Below, piece after piece: positions 10,021 to 22,305 of a stretch of DNA of 64,000 nucleotides. The position numbers were made by a program, and so were the translations under genes. Source of the stretch: Seiridium cupressi. Taxonomy: Eukaryota > Ascomycota > Sordariomycetes > Amphisphaeriales > Sporocadaceae. The stretch is taken from contig JARVKI010000102.1 in the NCBI GenBank assembly GCA_036674765.1, positions 83,808-147,807 on the forward strand. Reading direction: 5' to 3'. Under the pieces are notes generated by a model. The model made no database searches and had not been told where the DNA came from. It was given only the letters and a program-made list of their open reading frames with translations. Position 1 is the first letter of the stretch. Each line of letters starts with the position of its first letter.

Positions 10021-11682
10021 ATGCCGGACCCTGTCTCGACAAATGAGGCGCCCGCCTCGCAACCCCCTTCTAAGCGACGGAGGGTTCACGGCCATGGCGA
10101 CGAATCGACCCCGTGCGACGAGGTACTCGACGAAGGCGACGAGAAACGTGCGCTCCAAATTTCCATACGGGAGAGACCACAGGAAAGTCGGTCAGCGAGT
10201 CGCAGCCGTAGCCGTAGCCGTACGCCCAAAGAGGATCGTGAAAAGGAGTACTACAGTGACCGCACGACATCTCGAAGCCGGTCGCGCTCCAGGTCCACCT
10301 CGGGATCGAGATCAAGATCAAGGTCCAGGACCAGGACCAGGTCTAGATCACGATTGAGGTCCAGGTCCAGGTCCAGGTCCGACTCTGAATCAAGATCAAG
10401 GTTACACTCCGAATCCCGATCCATCACGCGCTCTCCATCTCCTGCGTCCGTCGACCCTTCGCCGTTAGAGACGCCGCACCAAGACATCGATCCTACACCT
10501 CCGTCAGAGCAAAGGATAACACCCGATTTCAAGCCGCGCCTTATACTTGGTGGCCACCAGAAACCCATTTCCCAGGTGCGCATCTCGCCCGATGGTAGGT
10601 GGATAGCCTCGGCATCAGCTGACGGCACCATCAAAATATGGGAAGCTTCCACGGGCAAACACATGGACACGCTGGTGGGACACATGGCGGGTGTATCAAC
10701 CGTGGCTTGGTCGCCAGACTCAAAGGTGCTGGCGTCTGGGTCGGATGACAAGGCGATCCGCTTGTGGGATAGAGTGACGGGACGGCCAAAGAGGGCTCGG
10801 CCACTACTAGGACACCACAGCTACGTCTACTGTCTGGCATTCTCGCCCAAGGGCAATATCCTGGCAAGTGGGAGCTACGATGAGGCGGTATTTCTATGGG
10901 ACGTAAGGGCAGGCAGGCTAATGCGGAGCTTGCCAGCCCACAGCGATCCTGTCAGCGGCATAGATTTCAGCCTGGACGGAACATTGGTTGTCAGTTGCAG
11001 TACTGATGGCCTGACGTGAGTCCCTCCCCAGATGCTGACACGCAAATTAACGTTGAAACTGACACAACCTTGCCGCAGCCGAATATGGGACACCCTCTCC
11101 GGCCAATGCCTCCGCACAATGGTACACGAAGACAACCCACCCGTGACCTCGGTCTGTTTTGCTCCCAATGGGCGATACATTCTCGCGTTTAGCACGGACT
11201 CATGCCTGCGTCTTTGGGACTATGTATCAGGCTCCGTAAAAAAAACATACCAGGGCCACACGAACAAGGGCTTCAGCATCGGTGGTTGTTTCGGATCCGT
11301 CGACCATAATCTAAACGCCTTCATCGCTGCCCCAAGCGAAGACGGCGACATCGTGCTCTGGGACGTGAAGAGCAAGGAGATTGTGCAGAGAATAGAGAAG
11401 GCGCACGACGGTGTGTGCTTCTGGGTCGACGTGAACGATGAGACCATGGTCAGCTGTGGCCAGGATGGCAGGATAAAGGTGATGAGACATCAGGGTCCTG
11501 CGGTGGTGGTAAATGGGACCAACGGGACCACGATTGAGCCTGAGCAGACGAATGGTGTGGATGAGTCGCCCGAGGTGGATGGTGAAAAGAAAGAGGCTGG
11601 CGAGACGCCGCTGCAAGGAGATGTCGTCATGCAAGAAGATGTTGCGATGCACGAAGACATCATGATTAAAGAAGAGAAGTAA
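10021..11682 (+). CDS. SWD3: WD40 protein of the WDR5/Swd3 type (COMPASS H3K4 methyltransferase subunit)
   Basis: Exons 10021-11015 and 11079-11682, 532 aa. Residues 56-139 are an RS-rich tract with long runs of Arg-Ser dipeptides. From about 177 a complete seven-bladed WD40 propeller follows. Its repeats closely track WDR5: GGHQKPISQVRISPDG, SADGTIKIWEASTGK, DDKAIRLWD, PAHSDPVSG, RIWDTLSGQCLRTM, DNPPVTSVCF and PNGRYILAFSTDSCLRLWD. The tail (about 480-532) is acidic and low complexity. WDR5/Swd3 scaffolds the Set1 complex and binds the SET-domain Win motif. The single intron splits a Thr codon inside the fourth blade. The RS extension is absent from animal WDR5. Other multi-repeat WD proteins (such as spliceosomal ones) are possible, but the blade sequences fit WDR5 best. 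Confidence 0.88.
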
Positions 11683-12257
11683 AGCCTCTTGACGCGCGAA
11701 CCACGAGCGGCAGCTGAAAACCATAGCCGTACATTACGGCGTAAACCTCAGTAGGCACGTGAACGCCTGATTGGCTTCTCTCGAATGTGTCAGACGCGGT
11801 GGGACGGTGGTTTGTGGTGGCCATCTCACTCAACATTAATGGTTGTGGCGAGAAGCATGATCTGGTTGCTCTCGGACAAGCGACGGACTGGGGCCATAGT
11901 TTGGTAGCACAAAATGTTCATCATCATCAAAGCCCATCACATCAGACTTGAGTATAAACAGCAAGTATTGGCAACGGGAGGAATTGAACATCTAGATGGA
12001 GTTGGTCATAAATACTACACCGGAACTCCGGGATATGGATGAAAAGGAACCCACTCGGATCCTACTTATGCATCGTGGAATGGTCGTAGAATAGACGATG
12101 AAGCCCTGCACGCCGCCCAATGTCTTTCTCCTTGATCCTCGCCCGTTCTATGGGACCACGGAGCCTTTCTGTGGCTTTCCTTGCATTGATTGTATTGCAT
12201 TGTAATTCTATCCTCGCGATCCGCCTGCCACCTCCCCTTCCCTGGATCTTCTCGCCT
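11683..12257. other. Convergent intergenic region SWD3 / UBR1
   Basis: About 575 bp between two stops. Nothing recognisable beyond likely 3' UTRs. Confidence 0.5.
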
Positions 12258-15200
12258 CTAGATGGTCTCCCAGCCACCGTTATTGATATCAGCTTCTAGT
12301 TTTCGACTGATAAAACTGGGAATGCCATGCGAGAGCCAAATGTTCCGAAGGGCATCATAGCGCTTCTGGTTCAGGTAAAGCAAACGCCCGTGGCGCAGAC
12401 CGACGTCCACCTCCCCGTAGCGGTCGATGTATGGCGCGTGGCTGAAAGAGCCGCTGACACGGTGCAAGTAGAAGACGGAGCACTTGCGGATGTTGATGAA
12501 CAGGCCAATGTTCCGTTGGCACCTATTCCCGCAGATTAGCAACGCTTTGCATCGGATGGCGAGGACGGCTCGGAAAACTTACTTGAAGAGCATGTGCTGG
12601 CTCGCCCCACCAATCTTCATGGTCGGTTTGTCGTCCCGGCCGTCTTCCTTGTAGTCCATGAGGCAACATATAGTCTGGCCGCAGAAGATGTCGCCGCAAA
12701 AGAGGCAGACTATCGGGTCAGCAAGATCCTTGCCCGTGCTTGGGCACCGGCGCTGGGCACACTGCTCGATGAGGGTGTCGTAGTTCTTGGGCAGCCCGAC
12801 CAGCTCGAATATGCCAGGATGGCTCAGCTGCGCCGACTTGGGAAGAACGTGCGGGCCTTCCCTCCTGGTTGGAGAAGCGGGTGGTGGATGATACAGCTGG
12901 TGGCGAATCCAGCCGTGGACGACAGCTTCGATGCGCGAAGGCCAGCCGTAGTTGGGTCCGTACGAGGTCAGCGCTGCGCACATCTCGTCGAAAGTCGGAA
13001 CCCGCAGAGCCGCTGTCAGCCGGGACAGCTCGTCCTCTTCGGGCGCTGCAGGCACGTAGCTGTTGAAGTCGACGCCGTAATGAACGTGCAAGAGGATGGC
13101 GCTCTTGCGCAAGAAGACGAGAGCGTACTTTTTTACGAATGCGTAGAAGTCTTGAAGGCCATTCATGCAAGGTTGCTCAAAACCCAGGTTCAGCAAATCC
13201 TCCGGAAGCTCATTGATTTCCTCCCTGTACTTGTGGCCAGCCAAAGTGACGGCATTACAAAACGTGGCGAAGTTGGCCAGGGCGGCGTCTTCGGGATCTC
13301 GCTTCACCATGTGCTCCAACCACTTCCCTATCGGCATGTTGCGAGAAACGTGATAAACCGTCTTGACAATCTCGGCAAGATAATATATTCTAATCAAGTT
13401 GTTGATGTCCATGTAGTGCGTCATACCGATGCTGAAAACACTCTCACACATGAGAATGAATGGATCCTGGCTCAATATGGGCGAAAAGTCGTCCACCGCT
13501 GAGCAGCCCTTGCTTATGTCGCCGGTAGAGAAATCCGCGATGAAGAGTTGGAAGAACTGGCGTTTAACATCTCGTTGGTATTCATTGCTGATGCGGCTTT
13601 CGCCGCCGTATCGCAGGCCACCAATCGCTATATACGACGCGACCGTTTCCGATAGAATCCGGAGCTGGATCAGCGTCTGCTCCGGGACCTTTTCGATGAG
13701 CGTCATCCCGTACTGCGCCTCAACACCTCTCTGTGTGATCTCAGTTGCCGAGATGGAGAAGCCCACGGCCTGCGCCAAGGCTCTGTTGCCTCCGAGATCC
13801 TCGGTCTTTATCTCAGGGTCTAGCCTATTTAGCAATTTGTTGCTTAGCAGCGTCTCTCGCAGCCGGTTATAAGCTCGCTTCAAGACCTTGTCTTGCGGCG
13901 TCTCCGGGCTTCTCGATCGGACGCTGGAATCTGGGGTGGCTACTGCTGAGAAAGAGTCGCTGAAAGGGGTACCCATGCCCGTAGATTGCGAAGCAATCGC
14001 TTCCCACGAAGCCTCTGCGCCGCCCTGCTGAGAGGGAATATCGTTGAGAGTTTCGGGCATTTTCGCTCGTATATACTCCGTGAAAGCAAGTTGTGCGGCG
14101 TCGTGGAAGTCTCCAAGGTACACGTGTTTTGGCGCGTCCAGGAATGAGGTCAAATCCGCGGGGTTCTGGAGGATACCGGGATAAGACTCCTCCTTACCGT
14201 CCCAAGTGATGGGTAGAAATGCGTTGCCGAGGGCCTTGCAGAGTGGGCATACGAACTCCTTGCGCTCCAAAGATTCCGGATGGTGGCGAGCGATCTGGTG
14301 AACGTGTCGCCGCGAGGTTGCCTCAATGTATGTTTCGAAGCAACTGTAGTGCATTATGTGACCGCATGACACGGCCACAGGGCCTTGTCGGCACATTTTT
14401 GCAGGGAACCCTTTGCCAATACGCTGCTTCTCCGCGCTGAACACTTCTCCGGCGGCGTTGACCTTCTCGACTCTTGTACGGTTCTCGTGAGCTAGACCGA
14501 AAGGTCGGATAGGCTCGGCTGACCGGTCGAGATTGACAGGAGTGTTGGCTGCTTCGCGCACGAAATCTGGATCTTGAAAATCTGTCTGGCGGAGTACATG
14601 GCTTTCGAGGAACAACCCAAACGTTCCATACAAACGACCGTCGTCGGCTTCTTCTTGGCAGAGGATGCAAGTTCCCCTGGGATACTTCCAAAAATTCTTC
14701 TGTGCCTCCAGTGGTGGCGCCTCCTCAACGTCCTCGAGGTCTTCTTCGCCCCAGTCAATATCGCCTTGCATCTCCAAGAAGCTCTTCTGTTGTTGCTGGA
14801 ATTGCGCCATAACCTTGGCTTGACGGTCGAGGGCCGCCTTCTTCTTCCGTTCGCGCTCCTCGTCGGCATTTTGAGTACTGGCCGGAGAGGCAGTATCTAA
14901 TCTATCGATTGGTATACCCAAGCGCAGGTAGGCAGAATCAAAGTGCGTTGGCATCTTCTGTCTCATTCTCTTCAAAATCAAAGTGATCTTGGGATGGCAT
15001 GCCTTCAACTCTTCTTTTGTGGATATCAACTCGAGAAGGGATACAATAGTCTTCGCAGAAGGTGTGTCTTGTAGGAAATTGCTGCGGCCATGTGTGTTTA
15101 GGGCAATGTACACAAAGGAACTCTCTTCCGGACTCTTTTCACTGGTCTTATCCTCGGCAATCGCGATTAGTACCAAGTGCAGCACCACTTGTAGGAATGC

Positions 15201-18200
15201 TTCCACACGGGTAAAGGGGACCTCCGGGGTCAGCTTGGTTGCCACCAAGGGGTAGAGCAAGCAGTAGTAGATGATCTGTGCAAACATGCCGGTACTGGTG
15301 AAGTCACCTATTCCGACAAAGGCTCCTGATTGTATGGGCTTTAACTTTGGCTCATACACGACTTCTTCAAAGGGCTGCCCGGTTTTCTTAGCCATGAGCT
15401 TGCGATAGGACGCTTCTGACTCTTCCCTGTGGTTCTTGTTGTAATGCGCTATATAGGGGTCAATGTCTTCGATGAATTCAGGTTTGAGTTCAAAGGTGCC
15501 CACGTCCGAGACCCCGTCAGGGCCCTTGTAAGTAGACACCTCATCAAGTACTTGCTGGAAGTCCTCTTGCTCATGGAATCTGTCCGGGAGCTTGCTGCAG
15601 ATCTCGTTGAATGAGAGCGGCCGGAAACAGAGAACGTGAGTCACGTCGCGCCGCATAGCCATGAGATGGGTCTCGTGCTTGTCCCGAGTAGGAATAAGCG
15701 AAGTCCTGTCACTCAAAAGGACGATCAGGAGGTGTATCATGTCCTCAATGACATCGAGATGCTGACTCTCATCTTGACCTTCAGTCGTTTGCTCGAAGAA
15801 GCCCTTGACCCATTTCTCCATCCCGAATCGGTCCACAATCGAAACAAGGACACGGCTTGGGTCGCAGACAACCATTGCAGTCTGCAACAAGAAGATGTCT
15901 CGATGATGTGTATGGTTGCGATGGAGTTGGTTCCTGTACGTGATTGCTTGATGCCGAAGACTGATGCCGTTGCGAACCCACATGCTTGCCTTGATCTGTG
16001 CAAGCCAGGCGCAGACTCGTAAAGGGTAGTCGAAAGCAGCCATCAGGTAATCCTGGGGCGCATAATCGCGTTTGGGCATAGCCTTGCGTCCCATGGACTT
16101 GGGTTTCATCTTCAATTCTTGAGACGTGAAGCTTAGGATGGATGTTAGTTGCTGGGGAGACATGTGCTTCCCACACTCGATAAGCCACGACAGCGTGTAA
16201 TGGAGGGCGTGGTGAAAGCTAATCGGCTGTTCTTCGACAACGAACTTGACGACATCAAACTTGACGGATTCGCCAGCGAACTCAAAATCACTAAGTTGTT
16301 TGAAGCGAATTTCATCCTTGATCTCCGCCTGGATGAATCTGGCACGCTCCGCCCCGATAGAGTTAACAATGACATTCTTAGCGGTCAGTCTTATAGCTTT
16401 CGAGATGTATTGCAGGTCGTCCTCGGGAAGGTTGCGGAAGGAGTCGGCAAGTAGCCTGCAGAGCTGGTTGATCTCACGTGTCATCAACGAAGCACCAATC
16501 CAGCTATCAGTCTCGTATTCAACATGCTCACCGACCGCCCTAGTGTTGGGGCATATTCCTTGGTGAAGCTTAACCAGATCGAGGAACTGCAGGAGATATC
16601 TCTCTTCTGTCCTCATTCGCTCTTGGACATGTGGCGAGCCGAACAAATATTTGATGTCCACGTAGAAGTGGTACATTCGTCGATTGGTGACGGAACCTGT
16701 ATCAAAGCCGAGAACTGCACTGGACGAGACCTCCCATGGATGTCCCACTTGTCTAGTCGTGAGGAAAGTGTATAGGATAGCTAGGAGATTGGTCAAAAAG
16801 TTGCCACGCTCCACGACCTCGGCTGTAATAGAAGGTGTTGTAAGCATTTGAAGAGATATATTGATGATGGAGTGATCGGGCTCGCGGTCTCCAATCAGAT
16901 AGAGCTGCGCGAGCGTCGTGTAAAGTGCGGCAAACCGGAGACCGAGTATCCGTTTGAAGGCGGGAATGGTAACAACCGTGGAAATGTATAGGGAGCGTAG
17001 ATCTTGGCGAACTTTTTTCCACATTCTCAGGTCGAATAAGATCAGCCAGTCAAGACGCACCCGCTCGAAGACATCCTCGAAGGTGCGTTCCGTCGCAGGT
17101 TCTAGATATGCTGCGGGCGCTTCGACCCAGTACTTCCCTGGGCGCGGGGGGTCTGAAGTATCCCCTTTATTCTGACCAGGCGTCTTGGGCACCTCCAAGT
17201 TGACCTTCGCGTATACCGTTGGTGCTATTAGCGGCTCAGCTGTATCCGAATCAGATGGTGTCAGTTCCCGGTCTCGTGTCGTGCGTCTTGGCACGGGGGG
17301 CGGAGGCGGAGGGGGCGGCGGATATCCTGCCATCGTGGCCTCTTCTTCCTCAAGCGCGTCTCCGGTGACGTCGGGATTTCGCCAATCGGACATGTTCACA
17401 TCGCCAGGGGGTCCCGCATCAATCATCATTACATCGCCATCGAGATCGTCATCATCGTCGTCGTCGTCGTCGTCATTATCATTATCTTCGTCGTCACTCC
17501 CAGGCGTTTGATTTCCATCGTCATCATCGTCCGAGTTGTCTAACATGTCAGTCAGGGTCGCCGTGGTCATCTGAGCTCCCGCAGCGTTCATCCGTGCGAG
17601 AATACGCGCGCGTCTCATAAAGTAGCGTGCGGTTTCGTTCTGCTCGTGCATCTGCTCGATCATATCCTCGTCCTCTATCCCCGGAGGATTGCTAGCATGG
17701 GCAGCAGGACTGCCTTCCCTCCAAGACTTTAAAAGTTCTTCGCAAACGATCTGCCTGAGAACGCTGCCATCAGTTCCCACGAAGCAACCGGCGATGTCGT
17801 TCAACCAACTAATCATGGTCCCGCACATCTGCTCTCGAAATGTGTCGCGCGATGATCGTATAGTGACAGTGACCTTGATTTGCTCCAGTACCTTGGCTAC
17901 GCGGAGGAGGTGGTCGATATCGACGTCGTACATGAGGATACTGCGGCCGATGCTATCTGTCTCTAGAGCCCTCTTATAACCTTCTGGCATGGTGGTCCTA
18001 CAAGCCCTTGCAACCTGCGACTGGACTTCCTCGACAGTATGCTTCTCATCATTCCAGAGCAGAACTGCCCATTCGCCAGGTGGCTCCAGGTCGCCGCCGC
18101 AGTATACGGAGTTGAGGCGCGACGATTTCTCATCCTGCTCGATAGACTCTCTAGTCTTAGGTTGCCTCAACTGCTCTGGGGCGCAGGAGATGACGTCGCA

Positions 18201-18782
18201 TATGAAGTCCATGACTCGGGCTACAGTCATTCGGATGTTGTTCGCCAGATCAGGGGCCAGACCTGCTGCCTCTTTGCCTTTGCCCTTGGACCGATCCCCA
18301 TGAAGTTCGGAATGTATGGTGCAGTAGACGGGCCGTTTCCATGCTTCCGGGTCACCACAGTCACAGCAGCCGCTATTCCCAGGAGAAATAGTAATCTTGA
18401 CCATGTGGCCCTCGTGATCGGTCGCATCGAAGCATTTGCTGCAAAGAACGCAGGTTTCGTCGGCGCTGCATGTACGGCACCCGTAGGAGGCCTCGCCGGC
18501 TCGGAATATGTGGCCACAAGCCTTTCCTCTTGCCGCTTCTGTGTATTCTGCGCCCTCCACAGCACCCTGAGCTTCTCTGAGTTTGAGTGTCGTCTGGGGG
18601 GTGATCTTGCCCTCGGGGAAGAACATGCGCATGTATTCTGGCCGCCCCCCGGCCATCGACCAGAACAGATTGTACAGGAGATCGCGAGAAGCCGCATCGC
18701 TGTACCGGTATCCGTGTCGTCTCGGAAGCTCTATGAGGTGCTGGCAGAGCTGCAGCTCCTGTGTCGACAAAGTCGGCTCCAT
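12258..18782 (-). CDS. UBR1: E3 ubiquitin ligase N-recognin UBR1
   Basis: Minus strand, exons 18782-12583 and 12522-12258, 2154 aa; the intron splits a Lys codon 88 residues before the end. The UBR box at about 87-159 has the full Cys/His zinc set (ACGHIFRAGEASYGCRTC, CCDCGDPEAW) that binds basic type-1 N-degrons. A ClpS-like type-2 pocket region follows (about 230-330, WAVLLWNDEKHTVEEV). Residues near 430-460 are poly-Asp and those near 490 are poly-Pro. A split RING-H2 spans about 1372-1515 (CILCQEE, CGHIMHYSCFE, CPLCKA). The C-terminal UBLC domain includes the last exon, ending in YLNQKRYD and SRKLEADINNGGWETI. The family ubiquitylates N-end-rule and misfolded cytosolic proteins with Rad6/Ubc2. 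Length and domain order match fungal UBR1. Confidence 0.97.
17290..17535. repeat. In-frame simple repeats in UBR1 (poly-Pro and poly-Asp coding)
   Basis: On the plus strand, GGCGGA/GGGGGC units near 17300-17320 encode a proline run and (CGT/TCG)n plus (TCATTA)n units at about 17445-17535 encode an aspartate-rich run of UBR1. These are trinucleotide tracts prone to length change that keep the frame. Confidence 0.7.
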
Positions 18783-19735
18783 GTTCAAGGCCTAGGATGG
18801 TTCATCATACAACAAGGCGCACTGGAATCGAGCTGCGGCTGTATTGTCGTCAACAAGAGGCCGCGTCGGTCGAAATTTCCGGGTCGATAGGCGTTCTTCT
18901 AAATCTAGTTTGTATGGCAAAGTCAAGATGTAAAGGTGAAATGTCGTGACTAGACGGCTAAGGTAGATGGATAGATGGATAGATGGATGTCTTCGTTGAC
19001 AGCTGATGGTGGGGTTCTGACGACACGGAAGCTAACCACGACCTGTTGCGTGGCGAGACGTGAACAGACCACAGTCTGAGCAAAGAGGAAGGAATTACTT
19101 ATGGGAAGAGGATGGCAACATGGACGTTGGTAGATATTCACCAAGGGTTATTGGAAATGGCCCGTCACCAATCCTAGGAAAGGCCAGGGCTGCCTTGTGG
19201 AGGGGCAATGTGCCAGCGGCGACTTCTGCGTCGTGGAGCTCAACTTTTCAGCAAGAGCTGCGAGAACGCGAAGAAACATCAGATATGAAATGCGTTCCGG
19301 GGCTGAAGCTCTCTCGGGTTACAAGCCAAGTCTGACTCAAGTGCACTCTTGTCATTACTTGCACCTTGGAGAGAGACTAACTACAGGCAAGTTCGCTGAG
19401 GCCTGATCAGCCGAGGCAGCAACGCAGCCACGCATTACATCACAACCTAGAACAAGCGTACCGACTCTCTAGGCCGTACACGGTATTGTGATCTGAGGCG
19501 CTCATTGCTAGATGAGCTACTAATAGCAATATCGACCGTCTAGAGAGGTCGACTTTAAACCCCCAGGAAACCACACGTAGATACGGCGTGCCGCAGGTAT
19601 CGAAAGCCAGGTCGCACGGAGTCATTGCGTGTTTAATGAAATGTATCTGGACCATCTATAATGTACAGAAGTACAGGAGCAGCTCGAGTCTTCATCTTGT
19701 CGCGCGTAATTCGCTACTAATCCACGACCGACCGC
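18783..19735. other. Intergenic, UBR1 upstream and QCR9 3' side
   Basis: No gene supported. A short GATA/GATG tandem (about 18966-18990) lies in the UBR1 leader region. The remainder has only short random frames. Confidence 0.5.
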
Positions 19736-20158
19736 TTATTCCTCGTCCTCGGCCTCCTCGTTCTGGGCGTATCGGCTTCGAATGTCCTTCCATTGACGCT
19801 GCCCGGTTGTTAGTAGTCACATCCCGTGGCGAAGGGAATCAAACTAATACGTACTCCGCGGTTCATGTTATCCCATAGCCTGTTCATGCCCTGGTTGTAA
19901 AAACTACCTCATCGTCAGCTATTGCGCCCTTCGTGTTGCCAGTCCAGGTCTACCCACAGCTCAAAGGCGAAACCACCACCAAAGACAGCACCCAGCATTT
20001 GCCAGTTTCTTCGGAAGAAAGCGCTACACAGTCACGGTCAATATCGGGATTCGTGGGTCTCGGGGTTTGTCGACGAACTTGTAGACAGGAGAGCCGGCCT
20101 GTTGCGCGATTAGTAACTCGTCTCATTCGTGGCGCCTGGTGTGCTTAATACGTACCAT
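19736..20158 (-). CDS. QCR9: Cytochrome bc1 complex subunit 9 (ubiquinol-cytochrome c reductase, Qcr9)
   Basis: A 66-aa protein spread over five exons on the minus strand: 20158-20156, 20098-20079, 20023-19958, 19903-19855 and 19798-19736. The first coding exon is only the ATG; its intron has donor GTACGT and branch TTACTAATC. Joined, the product starts MAGSPVYNAFFRRNW, continues with a single hydrophobic segment (MLGAVFGGGFAFEL), then FYNQGMNRLWD, NRGRQWKDIR and an acidic tail EEAEDEE. This is the Qcr9/UCR_UQCRX-QCR9-like layout: a short matrix N terminus, one inner-membrane helix next to the Rieske and cytochrome c1 subunits, and a conserved NxGxQWKDI motif. Donors GTTCGT (20078) and GTGGGT (19957) are weaker than consensus, but they are the ones that keep the frame and the family motif. 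Splicing is inferred by eye. Confidence 0.85.
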
Positions 20159-20616
20159 TGTGACGGATTGGAGCAGTCGCTCGGTATGCGATGCAGTTTG
20201 TATTAGTTGGATGGCTGCGGAGGGTGGTTGTCGCTCGATTGATTGCGTTGTTCAAGCAAATCTAGAGGCAGAACAGGGCGCTCGAACTTCTTGCTCAGAT
20301 TTGGGAATTGGCCGTTTCCGATTGGCCAGAGCTTTGAGCCTTTGCGACCCCACTGTGCACATGGTTCGAGCTGAGAACGAGAACACCCTCAGGCTTGTGT
20401 CTCCGAAGCCAAAGGGTGTCGTCCGCTGCCGCCTATATTTGCAGCTCATCGCTCTGCTTCTTCTATTCTGGGAAGGGCCACCTGTGGTCTTGCCCTTGTA
20501 TCCTGCCCTTCCTCCCGTCGATTTCGCTCATACATTTTTTCTCTCCTTCTTTTTCGGTTGAGTACCGCGACTCGGGGAGCCGCAGCTCACTTTTGTGCCC
20601 CGCCACTACCGTCACG
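20159..20616. other. Divergent promoter QCR9 / PYM
   Basis: 458 bp shared between two divergent starts. The PYM side (20450-20580) is pyrimidine-rich. Nothing else is recognised. Confidence 0.5.
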
Positions 20617-21207
20617 ATGCCTTCGGAGCCCTCCACTTCAGGCATTGTCGTTGATGAGAACAGTGGCGAACGGCAAATCCCAGAGTCTGTTCGTGCAGAT
20701 GGAACTACGAGAAAGGCAATCAAAATTCGACCAGGGTACCGACCACCGGAAGATGTCGAGATCTATAAAAACCGTACTGCCGAAGTCTTCAGGAACCGAG
20801 GGAAAGGGGGCGTCATAGGCGCCGATGGCTTGAAGGATCAAAAGCTCGAGCTGGCTTCAGCTGCAAGTAACAAGAATGCCAAGCGCCGCGAGGCACGGAA
20901 AAAGGCCAAGGACACTGTGGGGGAGCCGTCTGCTGAGAAGCCGAAGGAGGAGCCCAAGGCCGAGGAGCTCGACCCCGAAGCTGAGAAGGAGAAGAAAGCT
21001 CGCAATCTCAAGAAAAAGCTGAAACAAGCGAAGGATTTGAAGATTAAGAAAGATGAAGGGCAGTCGCTGCTCCCTGAGCAGATTGCCAAGGTTATCAAGA
21101 TCAATGAACTGATCAGGGAATTAGAAGCGCTGGGTTTCGATGCTGATGGCGAGCCGAAAAGTACCAATGGGACTTCCAAAATTGCAAACAGCAAGGCCGA
21201 AGGCTGA
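20617..21207 (+). CDS. PYM / WIBG-type partner of Y14-Mago (exon junction complex disassembly factor)
   Basis: Single exon, 196 aa. The N terminus holds the Mago-binding signature: IPESVRADGTTRK, then KIRPGYRPPEDVEIYKNR, which matches the conserved IPxSxRPDGTxRK...RxGYxPxEDVxxYxN block of PYM. The middle is a Lys/Glu/Ala-rich segment likely to be helical (about 85-150). The C terminus has RNLKKKLKQAKDLK and KINELIRELEALGF, the conserved C-terminal helices that in animals contact ribosomes and eIF2A. In animals PYM strips exon junction complexes from spliced mRNA at translation. The start at 20617 is chosen because it directly precedes the conserved domain; the frame is open farther upstream without conserved sequence. 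Confidence 0.88.
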   Translation: MPSEPSTSGIVVDENSGERQIPESVRADGTTRKAIKIRPGYRPPEDVEIYKNRTAEVFRNRGKGGVIGADGLKDQKLELASAASNKNAKRREARKKAKDTVGEPSAEKPKEEPKAEELDPEAEKEKKARNLKKKLKQAKDLKIKKDEGQSLLPEQIAKVIKINELIRELEALGFDADGEPKSTNGTSKIANSKAEG

Positions 21208-22305
21208 GATCATACTCTTCTCTCATCTCAACACATACCATTCTGAATAAGGTCTGGAGCGAGGCGCCAAAACAGAGTTCGATTCGCGGGTATACATCAG
21301 TAATCAAGTGCATGATAACCACAGCCAAGGTTAACCAACCACGAAGTCCCTGGATCCGCGCTATTTTTGTCGAGTGCCGCGGTTACATGTCTGGTGAGCT
21401 ATCTTGGAGAATTTATGGAATGAGAAATGCAGCGATAGATAAGTTAATCTGGCGGACCATGCCGGTAAATATTGACTGCGTGTGGTCCCACTGGAAAGCT
21501 GAAGGTGTCGCTTTTGGTACAGATATTGGCGAATCATCGTTGAATACAACATCTAGATCTAAATGATCTGGCTATTGCTCTGGCGAAACATTATTGATAT
21601 GGTCTATTTTGGTGATAAATATTAATTTCGATGACAATTTGTCTTTTATAATTATGAATTTTTTAGACTACTTAAATATTCTCGAAACGGTGATTATTTA
21701 TAATAGAAAAAAGAAGAAGAAGAAGAAAAAAAAAGAAAAAAAAGGGAGCGTTCGAGAGTCTTCAACTTACTACTCAAATAAGCAAAACATAATTATAACT
21801 GCTTTCGGACCGTAAAATTAAACACTAGTAAACGTTAACAATCCATCTTTATTAGACTACTATAATATAGCACATTTCAATCCATTTCTCTTCGTCTAAT
21901 AATATAATCGTAACGTTGTGACTCACTTCATAATCGATTTTACCACCAATAATTATATGCTATATCCTATATTATAACAAACTCCAACAAGGCTGTGAGC
22001 CCGACGCTATTGACAGGGACTCGATATACCAGCATGAATACCGCTATTGAGAAGGAAGATGTTGCAATTGGCAAATCTACCTTCACATATCGACTATTTT
22101 TCATTTGTTCAAGACGATATATGACTAAGCATGCCGTGGCGGATCTCCATATTCTACAAATTAATCTCATACAAACAGACCATCCAAGAATCCGCACATG
22201 ATTGGTTCACCCAAGAGAAGAATGGCACAAAGCCAAGTAGTTGTTTACACAGTTGTATAGGACCGCGGTTGAAGTTGTGGATCTATTCGGAGACTCGAAC
22301 CAAGC
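21208..22305. other. AT-rich intergenic island
   Basis: Strongly AT-rich from about 21550 to 22000, with TAAT/ATTA tracts and a purine run (AAGAAGAAG then A-rich, about 21706-21747). No gene, transposase or terminal repeat is recognised. The composition contrasts sharply with the flanking genes and could be an old, RIP-mutated repeat. Confidence 0.5.

Noticed and set aside
9668..10158. Frames on both strands just before SWD3
   Set aside because: Both strands open at once with no homology; explained by GC-rich leader sequence.
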